From the NCBI GenBank assembly GCA_020199775.1, contig JAIVJZ010000040.1, positions 620,001 to 684,000 on the forward strand: a stretch of 64,000 nucleotides of DNA. Direction: 5' to 3'. This document shows positions 1-8,535 of this stretch, in pieces. The position numbers and the translations under genes are program-made. The notes below the pieces were generated by a model. The model had not been told where the DNA came from. It made no database searches and saw only the letters and a list, made by a program, of their open reading frames with translations. Positions within the stretch are counted from its first letter, which is position 1, and each line of letters starts with the position of its first letter. The DNA is from Acidobacteriota bacterium. Lineage in GTDB: Bacteria; Acidobacteriota; Blastocatellia; Pyrinomonadales; Pyrinomonadaceae.

Positions 1-375
1 GATCACCTGCTCTCGCTCGACCACTTGAAGCAGGGCATCGGCCTCGTCGGCTACGGGCAGAAAGACCCGCTCGTCGAATACAAGAAACAGAGCTTCGATC
101 TCTTTCAGGCGATGCTCGACCGCATCGACACGAACACGATCCGCTCGCTCTTCAACTTGCAGGTCGTCGCCGAGCAAGCGCCCGAACAGTTGCAGCAGAA
201 GCGACGGCGCACGCCGACCTCGATGACCTTCACCGGGCCGAACCAGACGGCCGCCGCCGCCGGGACGGACGAGGGCAAGATCAGAACCGTTACGCGCGAC
301 CAGCCCAAAGTGGGCAGGAACGACCCTTGCGCCTGCGGTTCGGGTAAGAAGTCCAAGAAGTGCTGCGCCGCGTAG
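1..375 (+). CDS. secA: Protein translocase ATPase SecA, C-terminal end (partial)
   Basis: The reading frame is open from the first base of the window, so only the last 124 residues of the preprotein translocase motor are present. SecA drives Sec-dependent export through SecYEG by ATP hydrolysis. The fragment begins in the helical scaffold/wing part (HYLL-like start, then GIGLVGYGQKDPLVEYK, the usual end of the SecA core) and continues through a variable linker to the C-terminal zinc-binding motif CACGSGKKSKKCC (C-x-C-x8-C-C), which binds zinc and SecB or ribosomes in the family. The motif sits at the extreme C terminus, as expected. The upstream part, including the nucleotide-binding domains, lies outside the window. 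Confidence 0.96.
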   Translation, partial: DHLLSLDHLKQGIGLVGYGQKDPLVEYKKQSFDLFQAMLDRIDTNTIRSLFNLQVVAEQAPEQLQQKRRRTPTSMTFTGPNQTAAAAGTDEGKIRTVTRDQPKVGRNDPCACGSGKKSKKCCAA

Positions 376-408
376 AACCGGGGCGCGTTTTCGCCAGAGG
401 TGGTTTAA

Positions 409-1548
409 GTGATGTCGCTTCCTCGCCGGTCGCCTGCGTCAACTCTGCTGAAAATCCTGTTTGTCGGCGCGTGCCTGTTCAATGCAGGCACGTGCCCCTT
501 TCTGCTGCTTGCGCGCGCGCAGCAGCAGGAGCAGGGGGCGGCGCAACAGACGGCCGCTGCCACCAACAACGTCATCACGCCTCCCGACACGGCGCGCGCG
601 ATCAAGCTCTACACCGAGAACGACTACGGCGCGGCGATTGAGGTGTTGCGCGGCGCGGTCAAGCGGCGCAAAGACGACGCGCAGGCTTGGCTGCATCTCG
701 GCATCGCATTTTCTCGCGCGGGCAAGTCGAAAGACGCGCGCAAGGCGTTCGAGCGGGCGATCAAACTCAGCCCGAACACCCCGCACGCGTACATCGGCAT
801 GGCTTACATCTTCATCGACGAGGACATGTTGCCCGAAGCCGAACGCCACGCGCTTCGCGCCGTCGCGCTCGATGCGAACAACGCCGAAGCGCATTACACG
901 CTCGGGGTGATCGCGCTGCGTCAAAACTCCCCCGCCAAAGCGTTGGCCGAAGCCGAAACGGCACTGCGGCTCAATCCTAATTTTGCGGGCGCGTTGATTT
1001 TGAAAACGGAAGCGACGATGGAGGTCTATACTTCCGCATATGCCGAGAAGGCCGCGAAGTATCGTGCGCTTAATCAACCCGTGCCCCGGCTTTCGCCGGA
1101 GGAGCGAGCGGGAATCGGCAAGATGCTGAAAGAGGCGGCCGAGAGTGTGGAGAAGTATCTCAGGCTGTTTCCCTCTTCGCCCGGCGCGGCGCGTCTGCGC
1201 GAGCAGGCAGAGTCGTTGCGCCAGCACGCCGATGTGACGGCTCACAGCGATGAGCCGTTCGCTCACACCTCCGGCACCGTCACCACGAGGGCGCAAATTT
1301 TGTCGAAGCCCGAACCGCTCTACACGGACGAGGCGCGAAACAGCGGCATCAGAGGCACGGTGCATCTAAGGATGGTGCTCTCTTTCGACGGGCGCGTCAG
1401 GAATATTTTCGTCATCAAGGGTCTGGGCGGCGGGTTGACGGAGATGGCGGTCAATGCCGCGCGCAAAATCAAGTTCACCCCGGCCACGAAAGACGGTCGC
1501 CCCGTCTCGCAGTTCGTCACCATCGAGTATAATTTCCATATCTTCTGA
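409..1548 (+). CDS. Secreted TPR-repeat protein with TonB C-terminal domain
   Basis: A 379-residue protein. Residues about 1-38 form a signal peptide with a hydrophobic core ending near ARAQQQ. Residues about 60-200 hold at least four tetratricopeptide repeats, with W-LG-A, A--AFERA and A-Y-LG signatures. Residues about 290-379 are a TonB C-terminal domain (EPLYTDEARNSGIRGTV, then ATKDGRPV). Such TPR-TonB_C proteins are common in Acidobacteriota and probably act in the periplasm or outer membrane, but their role is not established. Two start codons adjoin, GTG at 409 and ATG at 412; AGAGG at 396-400 suits either. No TonB transmembrane anchor or Pro-rich span is visible, so this is not a classical TonB. 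Confidence 0.85.
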   Translation: MMSLPRRSPASTLLKILFVGACLFNAGTCPFLLLARAQQQEQGAAQQTAAATNNVITPPDTARAIKLYTENDYGAAIEVLRGAVKRRKDDAQAWLHLGIAFSRAGKSKDARKAFERAIKLSPNTPHAYIGMAYIFIDEDMLPEAERHALRAVALDANNAEAHYTLGVIALRQNSPAKALAEAETALRLNPNFAGALILKTEATMEVYTSAYAEKAAKYRALNQPVPRLSPEERAGIGKMLKEAAESVEKYLRLFPSSPGAARLREQAESLRQHADVTAHSDEPFAHTSGTVTTRAQILSKPEPLYTDEARNSGIRGTVHLRMVLSFDGRVRNIFVIKGLGGGLTEMAVNAARKIKFTPATKDGRPVSQFVTIEYNFHIF

Positions 1549-1619
1549 CGACCCGGCGTGACGCGCGTTCGGGTGTGCTTCAACTTCGACGCCGCGCCGC
1601 CTGTCGTTTCGCTTAACTT

Positions 1620-2831
1620 ATGAGCGCAAACACTACTTCCACCAACCCGGTCGTGCGCGCCATCGCGGCGGGCACGGCCCCGCAGACGGCGCGCCTGATG
1701 GCGGCGCGCGGGCTGTTGCCGCTGGCGGCGGACGAACTGCTGGAAGTGCTGGTGACGCTGCGCGGCGACGAGAACCCAGAGATCATTCAGGCCGCCGACG
1801 AGACGCTCGCCGTGCAGCCCGACGAGACGCTCATCGCCGTCGCTTCCGCGAGCGAGACTTCGCCCGCCGTGCTCTCCTACCTTGCGAGTCGCACCGGCGC
1901 GCAGAAGGAACTGCACGAGGCCGTCACGCTGAATGCCGCCACGCCCGACGAGGCCATCGCCCGGTTAGCCTCCGCCACCTCCGACGGCTCGCTTCTCGAA
2001 CTCATCTCCGTCAACCAGCAGCGTCTCATCCGCGCCCCGCAAATCATCGAGGCGTTGCTCTCCAACCCAGCGCGCACGAACGATGCCGAGCGACGCGCGC
2101 AGGAGACGAGGCGTGAGTTTTTCGAGAAGGAACGCGGCGCGCAGCAGATCGCAGACGAGATGCGCGCCAGAGGGATGACCGCCGCCGCCGAGTTCGTCGA
2201 GGCGGCCGAGTCAATCGGCACGACTTCGGGCTTGACCTTCGACGACGCGTGGCTCCTCGCCGAGCACATCGAAGTCTCCGACGCCGACATCGACGACTCT
2301 TGGCTGCCGCTCGAAAGGATGGAGGAGTTTTTCACGGAGAGCGAGGAACAGCGCGCCGCCAACCTCGAACGCATTATCGCCGAGGCGCACGCGGAGGGCG
2401 GCGAAGTCGCGCCCGAACGCATCTCGCTTATCCGCCGCGTGATGCTGATGAACGTCAAGGATCGCGTCAAGCTCGCCATGAAAGGCGACCGCGAGGCGCG
2501 CGGCATCCTCATCCGCGACTCCAACAAGGTGGTCGCCACGGCCGTCATCCACAACCCGCGCATGACCGACAAGGAAGTGGAAAGCATCTCCGCCATGCGC
2601 ACCGTCTCCGACGAAGTGCTGCGCCTCATCGCCCAGAATCGCGCGTGGGCGCGCAACTATCCCGTCATCCACAACCTCGCGCGCAACCCGCGCACGCCCA
2701 TCGCCACCGCCATCAACGTCCTGATGCGACTCCAAACCAAAGACCTGCAAAACATCTCCCAGAATCGCAACGTCTCAGAGGCCGTCCGCCGCCAAGCCCA
2801 ACGCCTCGCCCAGACGCGCAGCGGACACTAA
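1620..2831 (+). CDS. Conserved helical-repeat protein of unknown function
   Basis: A 403-residue protein without signal peptide or membrane segment. Both ends are built of short amphipathic helices spaced like HEAT/leucine-rich-variant repeats (for example AADELLEVLVTLRGDENPEI and AVIHNPRMTDKEVESISAMR), with recurring (V/I)xxNPR(M/T) turns in the C-terminal third. The middle (about 150-270) is acidic and charged. The HNPRMTD-type repeats resemble proteins annotated as DUF2336 or leucine-rich repeat variant in Gram-negative bacteria; this is a loose resemblance, not an identification. The gene lies 71 bp after the TPR/TonB gene on the same strand and could be co-transcribed. No convincing ribosome binding site precedes the ATG. 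Confidence 0.75.
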   Translation: MSANTTSTNPVVRAIAAGTAPQTARLMAARGLLPLAADELLEVLVTLRGDENPEIIQAADETLAVQPDETLIAVASASETSPAVLSYLASRTGAQKELHEAVTLNAATPDEAIARLASATSDGSLLELISVNQQRLIRAPQIIEALLSNPARTNDAERRAQETRREFFEKERGAQQIADEMRARGMTAAAEFVEAAESIGTTSGLTFDDAWLLAEHIEVSDADIDDSWLPLERMEEFFTESEEQRAANLERIIAEAHAEGGEVAPERISLIRRVMLMNVKDRVKLAMKGDREARGILIRDSNKVVATAVIHNPRMTDKEVESISAMRTVSDEVLRLIAQNRAWARNYPVIHNLARNPRTPIATAINVLMRLQTKDLQNISQNRNVSEAVRRQAQRLAQTRSGH

Positions 2832-2834
2832 GAA

Positions 2835-2917
2835 AGTAAGCAGTGAGCAGTGAGCAGTAAACAGTCAAGACTTTAGATAGTCTTCGGCTGCTTACTGCTC
2901 ACTGTTCGCTGCTTACT
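2835..2917. repeat. Heptad-repeat hairpin A
   Basis: Long imperfect inverted repeat between two converging genes. The left arm is built of 7-bp units (AGTAAGC, AGTGAGC, AGTGAGC, AGTAAAC) and the right arm is their reverse complement. The apex holds its own small hairpin, AAGACT/AGTCTT. It may serve as a bidirectional terminator. It overlaps the stop codon of the downstream minus-strand gene. It belongs to the dispersed hairpin family described in the findings. Confidence 0.85.
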
Positions 2918-3446
2918 AGAATATCTCCGAGCCTTTGCGCAGGACAGACCACGCAACGTCGGTGAGGGTGTGGCTGGCCGCCCCCCACCAGAGACCGGCG
3001 AGCGCGGCGAGCGCGGCGTAACGCCCCGTGCCTTCCAGCCGCACGCCCGCCTCCACCGCGCGCCACGCGCCGAGGAGTTCGCCGAAATCGGGCGGCTCGT
3101 GCGCGACGAGGAGCGCGCGCAGGTAGACGGCTGCGACCGCGATCAGCGAAAGCATGAAGGCGAAATAGACGACGCGGATCAGCGTGCCGAAGATGATGCC
3201 GTGCGACCAGCGCGAGCGGTGTCGGAACATCACCTTGTACGGCCACCAGATGAAACGGAACACGCCCCAGCGCGTGTACTGCCGCGATTGTATGTCGAGG
3301 TCAGGACCGAACATCAACCCGCCGAACAGCATCGCGCCCGTCGTCACCGACGCCAGCAACAAGCTCCCCGTCACGCCCCACGCGGCCACGAAAGTCGGCA
3401 CGGTGAGCAACAGCGTGATCGCGTCATGTGTTTTTCCAGAAGGCAT
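2916..3446 (-). CDS. DUF2227-type membrane protein with putative metal ligands
   Basis: A 176-residue protein resembling the DUF2227 (putative metal-binding membrane protein) family. The family's invariant polar residues are visible: KTHD near residues 5-8, GPDLDI near 47-52 and RWSHG near 79-83. Together these suggest a His/Asp metal site on the membrane face, similar to membrane hydrolases. Hydrophobic spans lie at about 11-45, 85-115 and near 155-165. The reaction is unknown. The gene is transcribed toward the TPR/helical-repeat pair and away from the acyltransferase. Its 3' end overlaps heptad hairpin A by two bases and its start borders hairpin B. Confidence 0.82.
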   Translation of the reverse strand: MPSGKTHDAITLLLTVPTFVAAWGVTGSLLLASVTTGAMLFGGLMFGPDLDIQSRQYTRWGVFRFIWWPYKVMFRHRSRWSHGIIFGTLIRVVYFAFMLSLIAVAAVYLRALLVAHEPPDFGELLGAWRAVEAGVRLEGTGRYAALAALAGLWWGAASHTLTDVAWSVLRKGSEIF

Positions 3447-3452
3447 AACGGC

Positions 3453-3514
3453 AGAGGTCAGAGATCGGAGGTTAGTTAATAATTGTCTTCACTAACCTCC
3501 GACCTCTGACCTCT
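3453..3514. repeat. Heptad-repeat hairpin B
   Basis: Inverted repeat between two divergent genes. Left arm units are AGAGGTC, AGAGATC, GGAGGTT; the right arm is the near-perfect reverse complement; the apex contains TTGTCTTC. It lies 7 bp upstream of the minus-strand start, so it is not simply a terminator. Confidence 0.85.
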
Positions 3515-3612
3515 AAGGTATAGCATGCGGGCGCGCGGCGACGCAAAAATCGGCGGTTTGCCAGTCGCGGCGAGGGCGCGTTACACTGTCGCGCCTCGTC
3601 GGGTGTTGGTCA

Positions 3613-4605
3613 ATGGGTAAACACGGAAAATTCCAGACGACTTTAGAATACGCCGTCACGCGCGCCCTGCTCGGCGGGCTGGGACTGTTGCCACGGCCTG
3701 CGGCGGTCGCCACGGGTCGCGCGGCGGGCAGGCTCGCGCACAAGTTCGCGGGCGGCCTGCGACGCACCGGCACGATCAATCTCAAACTCGCCTTCCCCGA
3801 AATGAGCGAGCGCGAGCGCGCGTCGATGCTGCGCGCGTCGTTCGACAATCTGGGTCGCTTGCTCGGCGAGTTCAGCCAGTTTCCGCGCGCAACGCCGGAG
3901 AGCTTGCGCAAGTTGGTCGAATACGATCAGGTGGGACTCAAACATTTGCGCGAGGCCGAGGGGCAGGGGCGCGGCGTCATCTTCCTGACGGCTCATCTGG
4001 GCGCGTGGGAGTTTCTGAGCTTCGCGTGGTCTGCGTTGGAATACCCGATCAGTTTTCTCGTGCGCCCGATAGACAACCCGCGCGTCGAGGAGTTGATCGA
4101 GGGCATTCGCACGCGCTACGGCAATACGGCCATCAATAAGAAAATGGCCGCGCGCCAAGCCCTGCGCGTCCTGCGCGACGGCGGCACGCTCGGCATTCTG
4201 GCCGACCTCAACACGCACCCGAACGAAGGCGTCTTCGTCCCCTTCTTCGGCCACCTCGCCTGCACCACTTCCGGCGTCGCCACGCTCGCCCTGCGCACCG
4301 ATGCGCTCGTCATCCCCACCTGCGCCGTGTGGGACGACGAGCGCAAGCGTTTCTTCTTTCACGGCGACCCGCCCGTCAAACTCGTCCGCACCGGCGACGA
4401 CAAACGCGACATCGAGACCAACACGGCGAACTTCGCCGCCGCCATCGAACGCATGATCCGCGCCTATCCGGAGCAGTGGCTCTGGATTCACAAACGCTGG
4501 CGCACGCGCCCCGCCGGAGAGATTGACTTCTACGGCCGAGAAGTACAGTCCGACACAAAAGAATCACAATTGACCGCCCCTACCAGCCCCAATAGCTTCT
4601 CCTGA
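3613..4605 (+). CDS. Lysophospholipid/lipid A acyltransferase, LpxL/HtrB family
   Basis: A 330-residue protein matching the LpxL/HtrB lipid A acyltransferase fold in length and motif order. The HX4(D/E) catalytic motif is seen as HLGAWE near residue 127. A substrate-binding block GIRTRYGN...AINKK lies near 162-176 and ADLNTHPNEGVFVPFFG near 198-214, matching the family's second conserved region. The C terminus has PEQWLWIHKRW, the typical family ending. It would transfer a fatty acyl chain to a lipid A precursor or related glycolipid at the inner membrane. No other lipid A gene lies nearby, so the exact acceptor cannot be assigned. The last 25 residues are low in conservation. Confidence 0.88.
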   Translation: MGKHGKFQTTLEYAVTRALLGGLGLLPRPAAVATGRAAGRLAHKFAGGLRRTGTINLKLAFPEMSERERASMLRASFDNLGRLLGEFSQFPRATPESLRKLVEYDQVGLKHLREAEGQGRGVIFLTAHLGAWEFLSFAWSALEYPISFLVRPIDNPRVEELIEGIRTRYGNTAINKKMAARQALRVLRDGGTLGILADLNTHPNEGVFVPFFGHLACTTSGVATLALRTDALVIPTCAVWDDERKRFFFHGDPPVKLVRTGDDKRDIETNTANFAAAIERMIRAYPEQWLWIHKRWRTRPAGEIDFYGREVQSDTKESQLTAPTSPNSFS

Positions 4606-4722
4606 GCACAATTCTCGAAACTTTTTTCTTTCCCGACAACACTTTTTCAGCTTTATTATCAACATTTAGCTCGCGACCCTAATATCCTTGTCACGAAATT
4701 GTCATTTTTTTGCATTTTATTC

Positions 4723-4752
4723 TTGACATCCGGTAAAGGTTTGGTGTAATTT
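4723..4752 (+). promoter_or_regulatory. Candidate sigma-70-type promoter
   Basis: TTGACA at 4723-4728 and TAATTT at 4747-4752, spacer 18 bp, within an AT-rich stretch of an otherwise GC-rich sequence. The only plus-strand object downstream before the terminator at 5015-5045 is the uncharacterised stretch listed next. Confidence 0.45.
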
Positions 4753-4757
4753 TACAC

Positions 4758-5050
4758 ACGTCGAAGGGCAGTAAGTTTTATAACAAAGTTCTTAACGAGA
4801 TTGTCCTTCGCGATTTTTGAAAGCAAACGACTTTCGGCTAAATGCCACGGAGCGGAAGAGGCCAGTTTTACGAAACGTTCTTTTTTTCCGAGCCTTGCAA
4901 TTTTAACTCGCCCGTCCCAACGCAGCCGACCACCATGCCGGATCGCCCGTAAGTGACGATCTCCAGCGCCCAAGTCAACGCCACCCTGAATCTCCGAGCC
5001 TGCCAAAAAATTTCAGCCTCGTTAGTTCCCCAAGCTAACGAGGCTGCTTC
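4758..5050 (+). ncRNA. Candidate small RNA between a promoter and a terminator
   Basis: The 543-bp gap between the acyltransferase and fabG has no convincing gene. It has an AT-rich left part with a promoter-like sequence and ends with a perfect hairpin at 5015-5045. A transcript starting near 4758 would be about 290 nt. I see no tmRNA tag, RNase P, SRP or 6S core that I can name. A minus-strand open frame of 84 codons (5006 to 4752) crosses it but has no ribosome binding site and no recognisable family. The call rests only on promoter plus terminator. Confidence 0.25.
5015..5045. terminator. Hairpin terminator
   Basis: Perfect 11-bp stem AGCCTCGTTAG/CTAACGAGGCT with a 9-nt loop. A pyrimidine-rich tail (GCTTCTCTTTG) follows on the plus strand and an A-rich/T-rich run (AAATTTTTTGG) on the minus strand, so it may work for fabG transcripts as well. 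Confidence 0.6.
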
Positions 5051-5148
5051 TCTTTGTCGCCGTCAATTTCGGCAACCGGCGTTTGGCCGGTAACTCTCCT
5101 ACAGCTCTCCCACTACTCGCGAAGCCTCTTCCTTCGCAAGTGACGATT

Positions 5149-5910
5149 TCACATCGCCAGCCCGCCATCCACCTGAATCACCTGCCCGGTGATGTAACGC
5201 GCCGAGGGCGAGACCAGAAAGCACACGATCTCGGCGACCTCCGACGGTTCGGCGAAGCGTCCGAGCGGAATCTGTTCGAGCAGCTTCGCCTTGTAAGCGT
5301 CGTCGAGCGCGTCAGTCATGTCGGTCGCGACGAGTCCGAGCGCGAGCGCGTTGACCGTCACCTTGCGGCTCGCCACCTCTTTCGCCAGAGCCTTCGTCAA
5401 ACCGACGAGCCCCGCCTTCGACGCAGAGTAGTTCGATTGTCCGGCCATCCCGACCAGCCCGCTGATCGAGGAGATGTTCAAGACCGACCCGCCCCCTTCC
5501 TGTCTGAGCATCACGCGCAACGTCGCGCGGGCGAAGTTCCAAGGGCCTTTGAGGTTCGTGTCAATCACCGCATCCCAGTCGCCTTCCTTCATGCGCAGGA
5601 TCAGGTTGTCGCGCGTGACCCCGGCGTTGTTGACGAGAAAATCTATGCGCCCGAACGCCTCCTTGGTCTGCTTGACCATTTCGGCCACCGCTTCCGTCTG
5701 CGCCACGTCGCACTGCGTCGCCAACGCTTTCACGCCGAGCGATTCGATCTCGGCGCGCAACTCTTCGGCGGCCTCCGCGCTCTTCGCGTAGTTGAAGGCG
5801 ACGTTTGCCCCACGCCTTGCCAACTCCAACGCGATGGCGCGTCCGATGCCGCGCGTCGCTCCCGTGACAATTGCCGCCCGCCCGTCGAAAGGTCTCGTCT
5901 CGTCGCTCAA
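5149..5910 (-). CDS. fabG: 3-oxoacyl-[acyl-carrier-protein] reductase FabG
   Basis: A short-chain dehydrogenase of about 253 residues. It reduces 3-oxoacyl-ACP with NADPH in fatty acid elongation in the cytoplasm. Visible motifs are the cofactor loop TGATRGIGRA near residue 13, NNAGVTRDN near 90, the catalytic Ser in LNISSISG near 145, and YSASKAGL (catalytic Tyr and Lys) near 158. The C terminus VIQVDGGLAM is typical of FabG. A longer frame from ATG at 5940 exists, but TTG at 5910 is preceded by GGGGAGG six bases upstream, so TTG is the better start. The gene lies 57 bp downstream of galU on the same strand. Confidence 0.93.
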   Translation of the reverse strand: MSDETRPFDGRAAIVTGATRGIGRAIALELARRGANVAFNYAKSAEAAEELRAEIESLGVKALATQCDVAQTEAVAEMVKQTKEAFGRIDFLVNNAGVTRDNLILRMKEGDWDAVIDTNLKGPWNFARATLRVMLRQEGGGSVLNISSISGLVGMAGQSNYSASKAGLVGLTKALAKEVASRKVTVNALALGLVATDMTDALDDAYKAKLLEQIPLGRFAEPSEVAEIVCFLVSPSARYITGQVIQVDGGLAM

Positions 5911-5967
5911 AATTTTCCTCCCCTGTGACAAATGTGACAAAGCGGACGCCGCCTGACGCGTGCGCCC

Positions 5968-6843
5968 TTATTTGTTCAAGTCAAGCGAACGCAGATACTC
6001 CTTGAACTCGGGCGCGAGGTCTGGACGCTTCAAGGCAAACTCGACGGTCGCGATGAGGAAGCCGAGTTTGTCGCCCGCGTCGTGGCGCGCGCCCTCGAAG
6101 CGCACGGCGTAGAAGGGACGCCGCTTGAGCAGCGAACGCATGGCGTCCGTGATCTGTATCTCGCCGCCCGTGCCGCGTTCGGTGCGCTCGATCTCGTCGA
6201 AGATGTCGGGCGTCAGGATGTAACGCCCGATGATCGCCAAATCCGAGGGCGCTTCGGCGAAGGGCGGTTTCTCCACCATGTCTTTGATCTTGTAGACGCC
6301 TTCGGCCACCTCTTCGGCGTCAATCGCGCCGAAACGCGAGATGGCCTCGCCCTCGACCTGCATCGTGCCGACGACGGGCGCGTCATACTCTTCGTAAACC
6401 CGGAGCATCTGTTTGAGCGCGGGAGTTTCACAGTCCATGATGTCGTCGGGGAGCATGACGGCGAAGGGTTCGTCGGCGACGAAGTCGCGCGCCTGAAGGA
6501 TGGCGTGGCCGAGTCCGAGGGCTTCCTTCTGGCGGACGTAGCTGATGCGCGCGAGTTCCGAGACGGAGCGCGCGGCGGCGAGCAACTTGTCCTTGCCGCG
6601 TTCGCGCAAGAGGCTTTCGAGCTCGAAGGAGATGTCGAAGTGATCCTCGATGGCGTTCTTGCCGCGCCCCGTGATGATCAGAATCGACTCGACGCCCGAC
6701 GCGACCGCCTCTTCCACGCCATACTGGATGAGCGGTTTATCGACGAGCGGCAGCATCTCCTTCGGCGACGCCTTCGTCGCGGGCAGAAAGCGCGTGCCCA
6801 AGCCCGCCGCGGGAAACACCGCCTTACGAATCTTCTGTGCCAT
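5968..6843 (-). CDS. galU: UTP-glucose-1-phosphate uridylyltransferase
   Basis: A 291-residue nucleotidyltransferase. It makes UDP-glucose from UTP and glucose-1-phosphate for envelope polysaccharide and sugar-nucleotide synthesis. The signature PAAGLGTRFLPATK with KEMLPLVDKPLIQY follows directly after the start. EDHFDIS, LGLGHAIL and MLPDDIMD follow in family order. The C-terminal part has VEKP near 190 and GEIQITDAM near 225. Length equals that of typical bacterial GalU. The gene is divergent from serS across 189 bp and probably co-transcribed with fabG. Confidence 0.95.
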   Translation of the reverse strand: MAQKIRKAVFPAAGLGTRFLPATKASPKEMLPLVDKPLIQYGVEEAVASGVESILIITGRGKNAIEDHFDISFELESLLRERGKDKLLAAARSVSELARISYVRQKEALGLGHAILQARDFVADEPFAVMLPDDIMDCETPALKQMLRVYEEYDAPVVGTMQVEGEAISRFGAIDAEEVAEGVYKIKDMVEKPPFAEAPSDLAIIGRYILTPDIFDEIERTERGTGGEIQITDAMRSLLKRRPFYAVRFEGARHDAGDKLGFLIATVEFALKRPDLAPEFKEYLRSLDLNK

Positions 6844-7032
6844 ATCAGCCCGACCCCCTTGCCGGAAATTTCGTCAAATTCGCCAACCGTCTTTGCCGCC
6901 GCGCGAGGCGACGGCGCGGGCGGGGCGGCCGCTTGACACGCTCGCGCGCGGTCGGCTAGCGTGACCCCTTTCATCAACTCGCACTGGCGTTGAAGAGACA
7001 ACTTCATACCACACGTTTAAAGGACAGCACAA

Positions 7033-8328
7033 ATGCTCGATCTCAACTTTGTCCGCGATAACTTGGAGCGCGTCCGCGCCGCGCTCGAAGCGCGCAACGC
7101 GCCCACAGTCGCGCTCGACGACTTCGCGCGAATGGACGCGGAGCGGCGGCGTGTGATCGCCGAGTCCGACGAACTCAACGCCGGGCGCAACGCGGCGAGC
7201 CGCGCCATCGGCGCGCTGATGAAGGAAGGACGGCGCGAAGAGGCGGAGGCGCAGCGTCAGGAAGTCGGGCAACTCAAGGAGCGCATCGCGGAACTCGACC
7301 GCCAGCGCGACGAAGCGGAAGCAAGCATGCGGACGCTTCTCTCGACGCTTCCCAATCTGCCGCACGAGAGCGTCCCCGTCGGCGCGGACGAATCGGCCAA
7401 CACGGAAGCGCGTCGCTGGGGCGCGCCGCCGGAATTTGATTTTGAGCCGAAGGATCACGTCGATCTCGGCGCGTCGCTGCGAATACTCGACCTCGAACGC
7501 GCGACCAAGATCGCGGGCGCGCGTTTCTCGATCCTGCGCGGCGCGGGCGCGCAACTGGAGCGCGCCATCATCAACTTCATGCTCGACCTGCACACGCGCG
7601 AACACGGCTACGAAGAGACGCTCCCGCCCTTCATCGTCAACCGCGACGCGCTCTTCGGCACGGGTCAACTGCCGAAGTTCGAGCAGGACTTGTTTAAGCT
7701 CGTGGACGAGCGCGAACTGTATCTCAGCCCGACGGCCGAAGTGCCCGTCACGAACATCTACCGCGAGGAGACGCTCGACGCGGCCGAACTGCCTTTGAAG
7801 ATGGTGGCCTACACGCCCTGTTTTCGTTCCGAAGCGGGCAGCTACGGGCGCGACACGCGCGGGTTGATTCGCCAGCACCAGTTCGAGAAAGTCGAACTCG
7901 TCAAACTCGCGTTGCCGGAAAACTCTTACGACGAGTTGGAATCGCTGACGCGCGATGCCGAGCGCGTCTTGCAGAAGTTGAACTTGCACTACCGCGTCGT
8001 TACGCTCTCGACCGGCGACACGGGTTTCTCCGCCGCGAAGACCTACGACATAGAGGTCTGGCTGCCATCGCAAAACACCTTCCGCGAAATCTCCTCGTGC
8101 TCCAACTGCGAGGCGTTTCAAGCGCGGCGAGCGCAGATACGTTTCAAACGGGCGGGCGGCGGCAAGCCCGAATACGTTCACACGCTGAATGGCTCCGGCC
8201 TCGCCGTCGGGCGCACGTGGCTCGCCATTCTGGAGAACTATCAACAGGCGGACGGCTCGATCCGCATCCCCGAAGCCTTGCGACCTTATATGAACGGGAT
8301 GGAACGAATAGCGAGCAGCAACGCGTGA
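7033..8328 (+). CDS. serS: Seryl-tRNA synthetase
   Basis: A 431-residue class II aminoacyl-tRNA synthetase that charges tRNA-Ser. Residues 1-105 form the N-terminal coiled-coil arm that contacts the long variable arm of tRNA-Ser ([14 protein letters not shown] start, then alternating charged helices). The catalytic domain shows GTGQLPKF near 219, the motif 2 block [15 protein letters not shown] near 272, and motif 3 [19 protein letters not shown] near 385. Its substrate tRNA-Ser(UGA) is encoded at 24611-24696 in this window. A GC-rich hairpin at 8352-8368 (GGGGGCG/CGCCCCC) follows the stop but lacks a T-tract. Confidence 0.96.
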   Translation: MLDLNFVRDNLERVRAALEARNAPTVALDDFARMDAERRRVIAESDELNAGRNAASRAIGALMKEGRREEAEAQRQEVGQLKERIAELDRQRDEAEASMRTLLSTLPNLPHESVPVGADESANTEARRWGAPPEFDFEPKDHVDLGASLRILDLERATKIAGARFSILRGAGAQLERAIINFMLDLHTREHGYEETLPPFIVNRDALFGTGQLPKFEQDLFKLVDERELYLSPTAEVPVTNIYREETLDAAELPLKMVAYTPCFRSEAGSYGRDTRGLIRQHQFEKVELVKLALPENSYDELESLTRDAERVLQKLNLHYRVVTLSTGDTGFSAAKTYDIEVWLPSQNTFREISSCSNCEAFQARRAQIRFKRAGGGKPEYVHTLNGSGLAVGRTWLAILENYQQADGSIRIPEALRPYMNGMERIASSNA

Positions 8329-8535
8329 ACGTCGATAGACGGTAATCCGGCGGGGGCGACTCGCCCCCCTCCGGCCGACGCCCGGCCACAATCCCCTCCG
8401 GCCGCAAGAGATTCCTGTAACTTTCCCGCCTCTCAACTGTTTTATGTCTGAGGTTATTCCTTAACCCGAAGGCGCGGGCTAGTTCCCGCGCGTCGTAATT
8501 ACTTCTCAAACTCGAAGCCGGTCGAAAGGAATCAT

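Noticed and set aside
4752..5006. Minus-strand 84-codon frame in the AT-rich gap
   Set aside because: No ribosome binding site and no recognisable family; it may be chance, though it is the main rival to the small-RNA idea.
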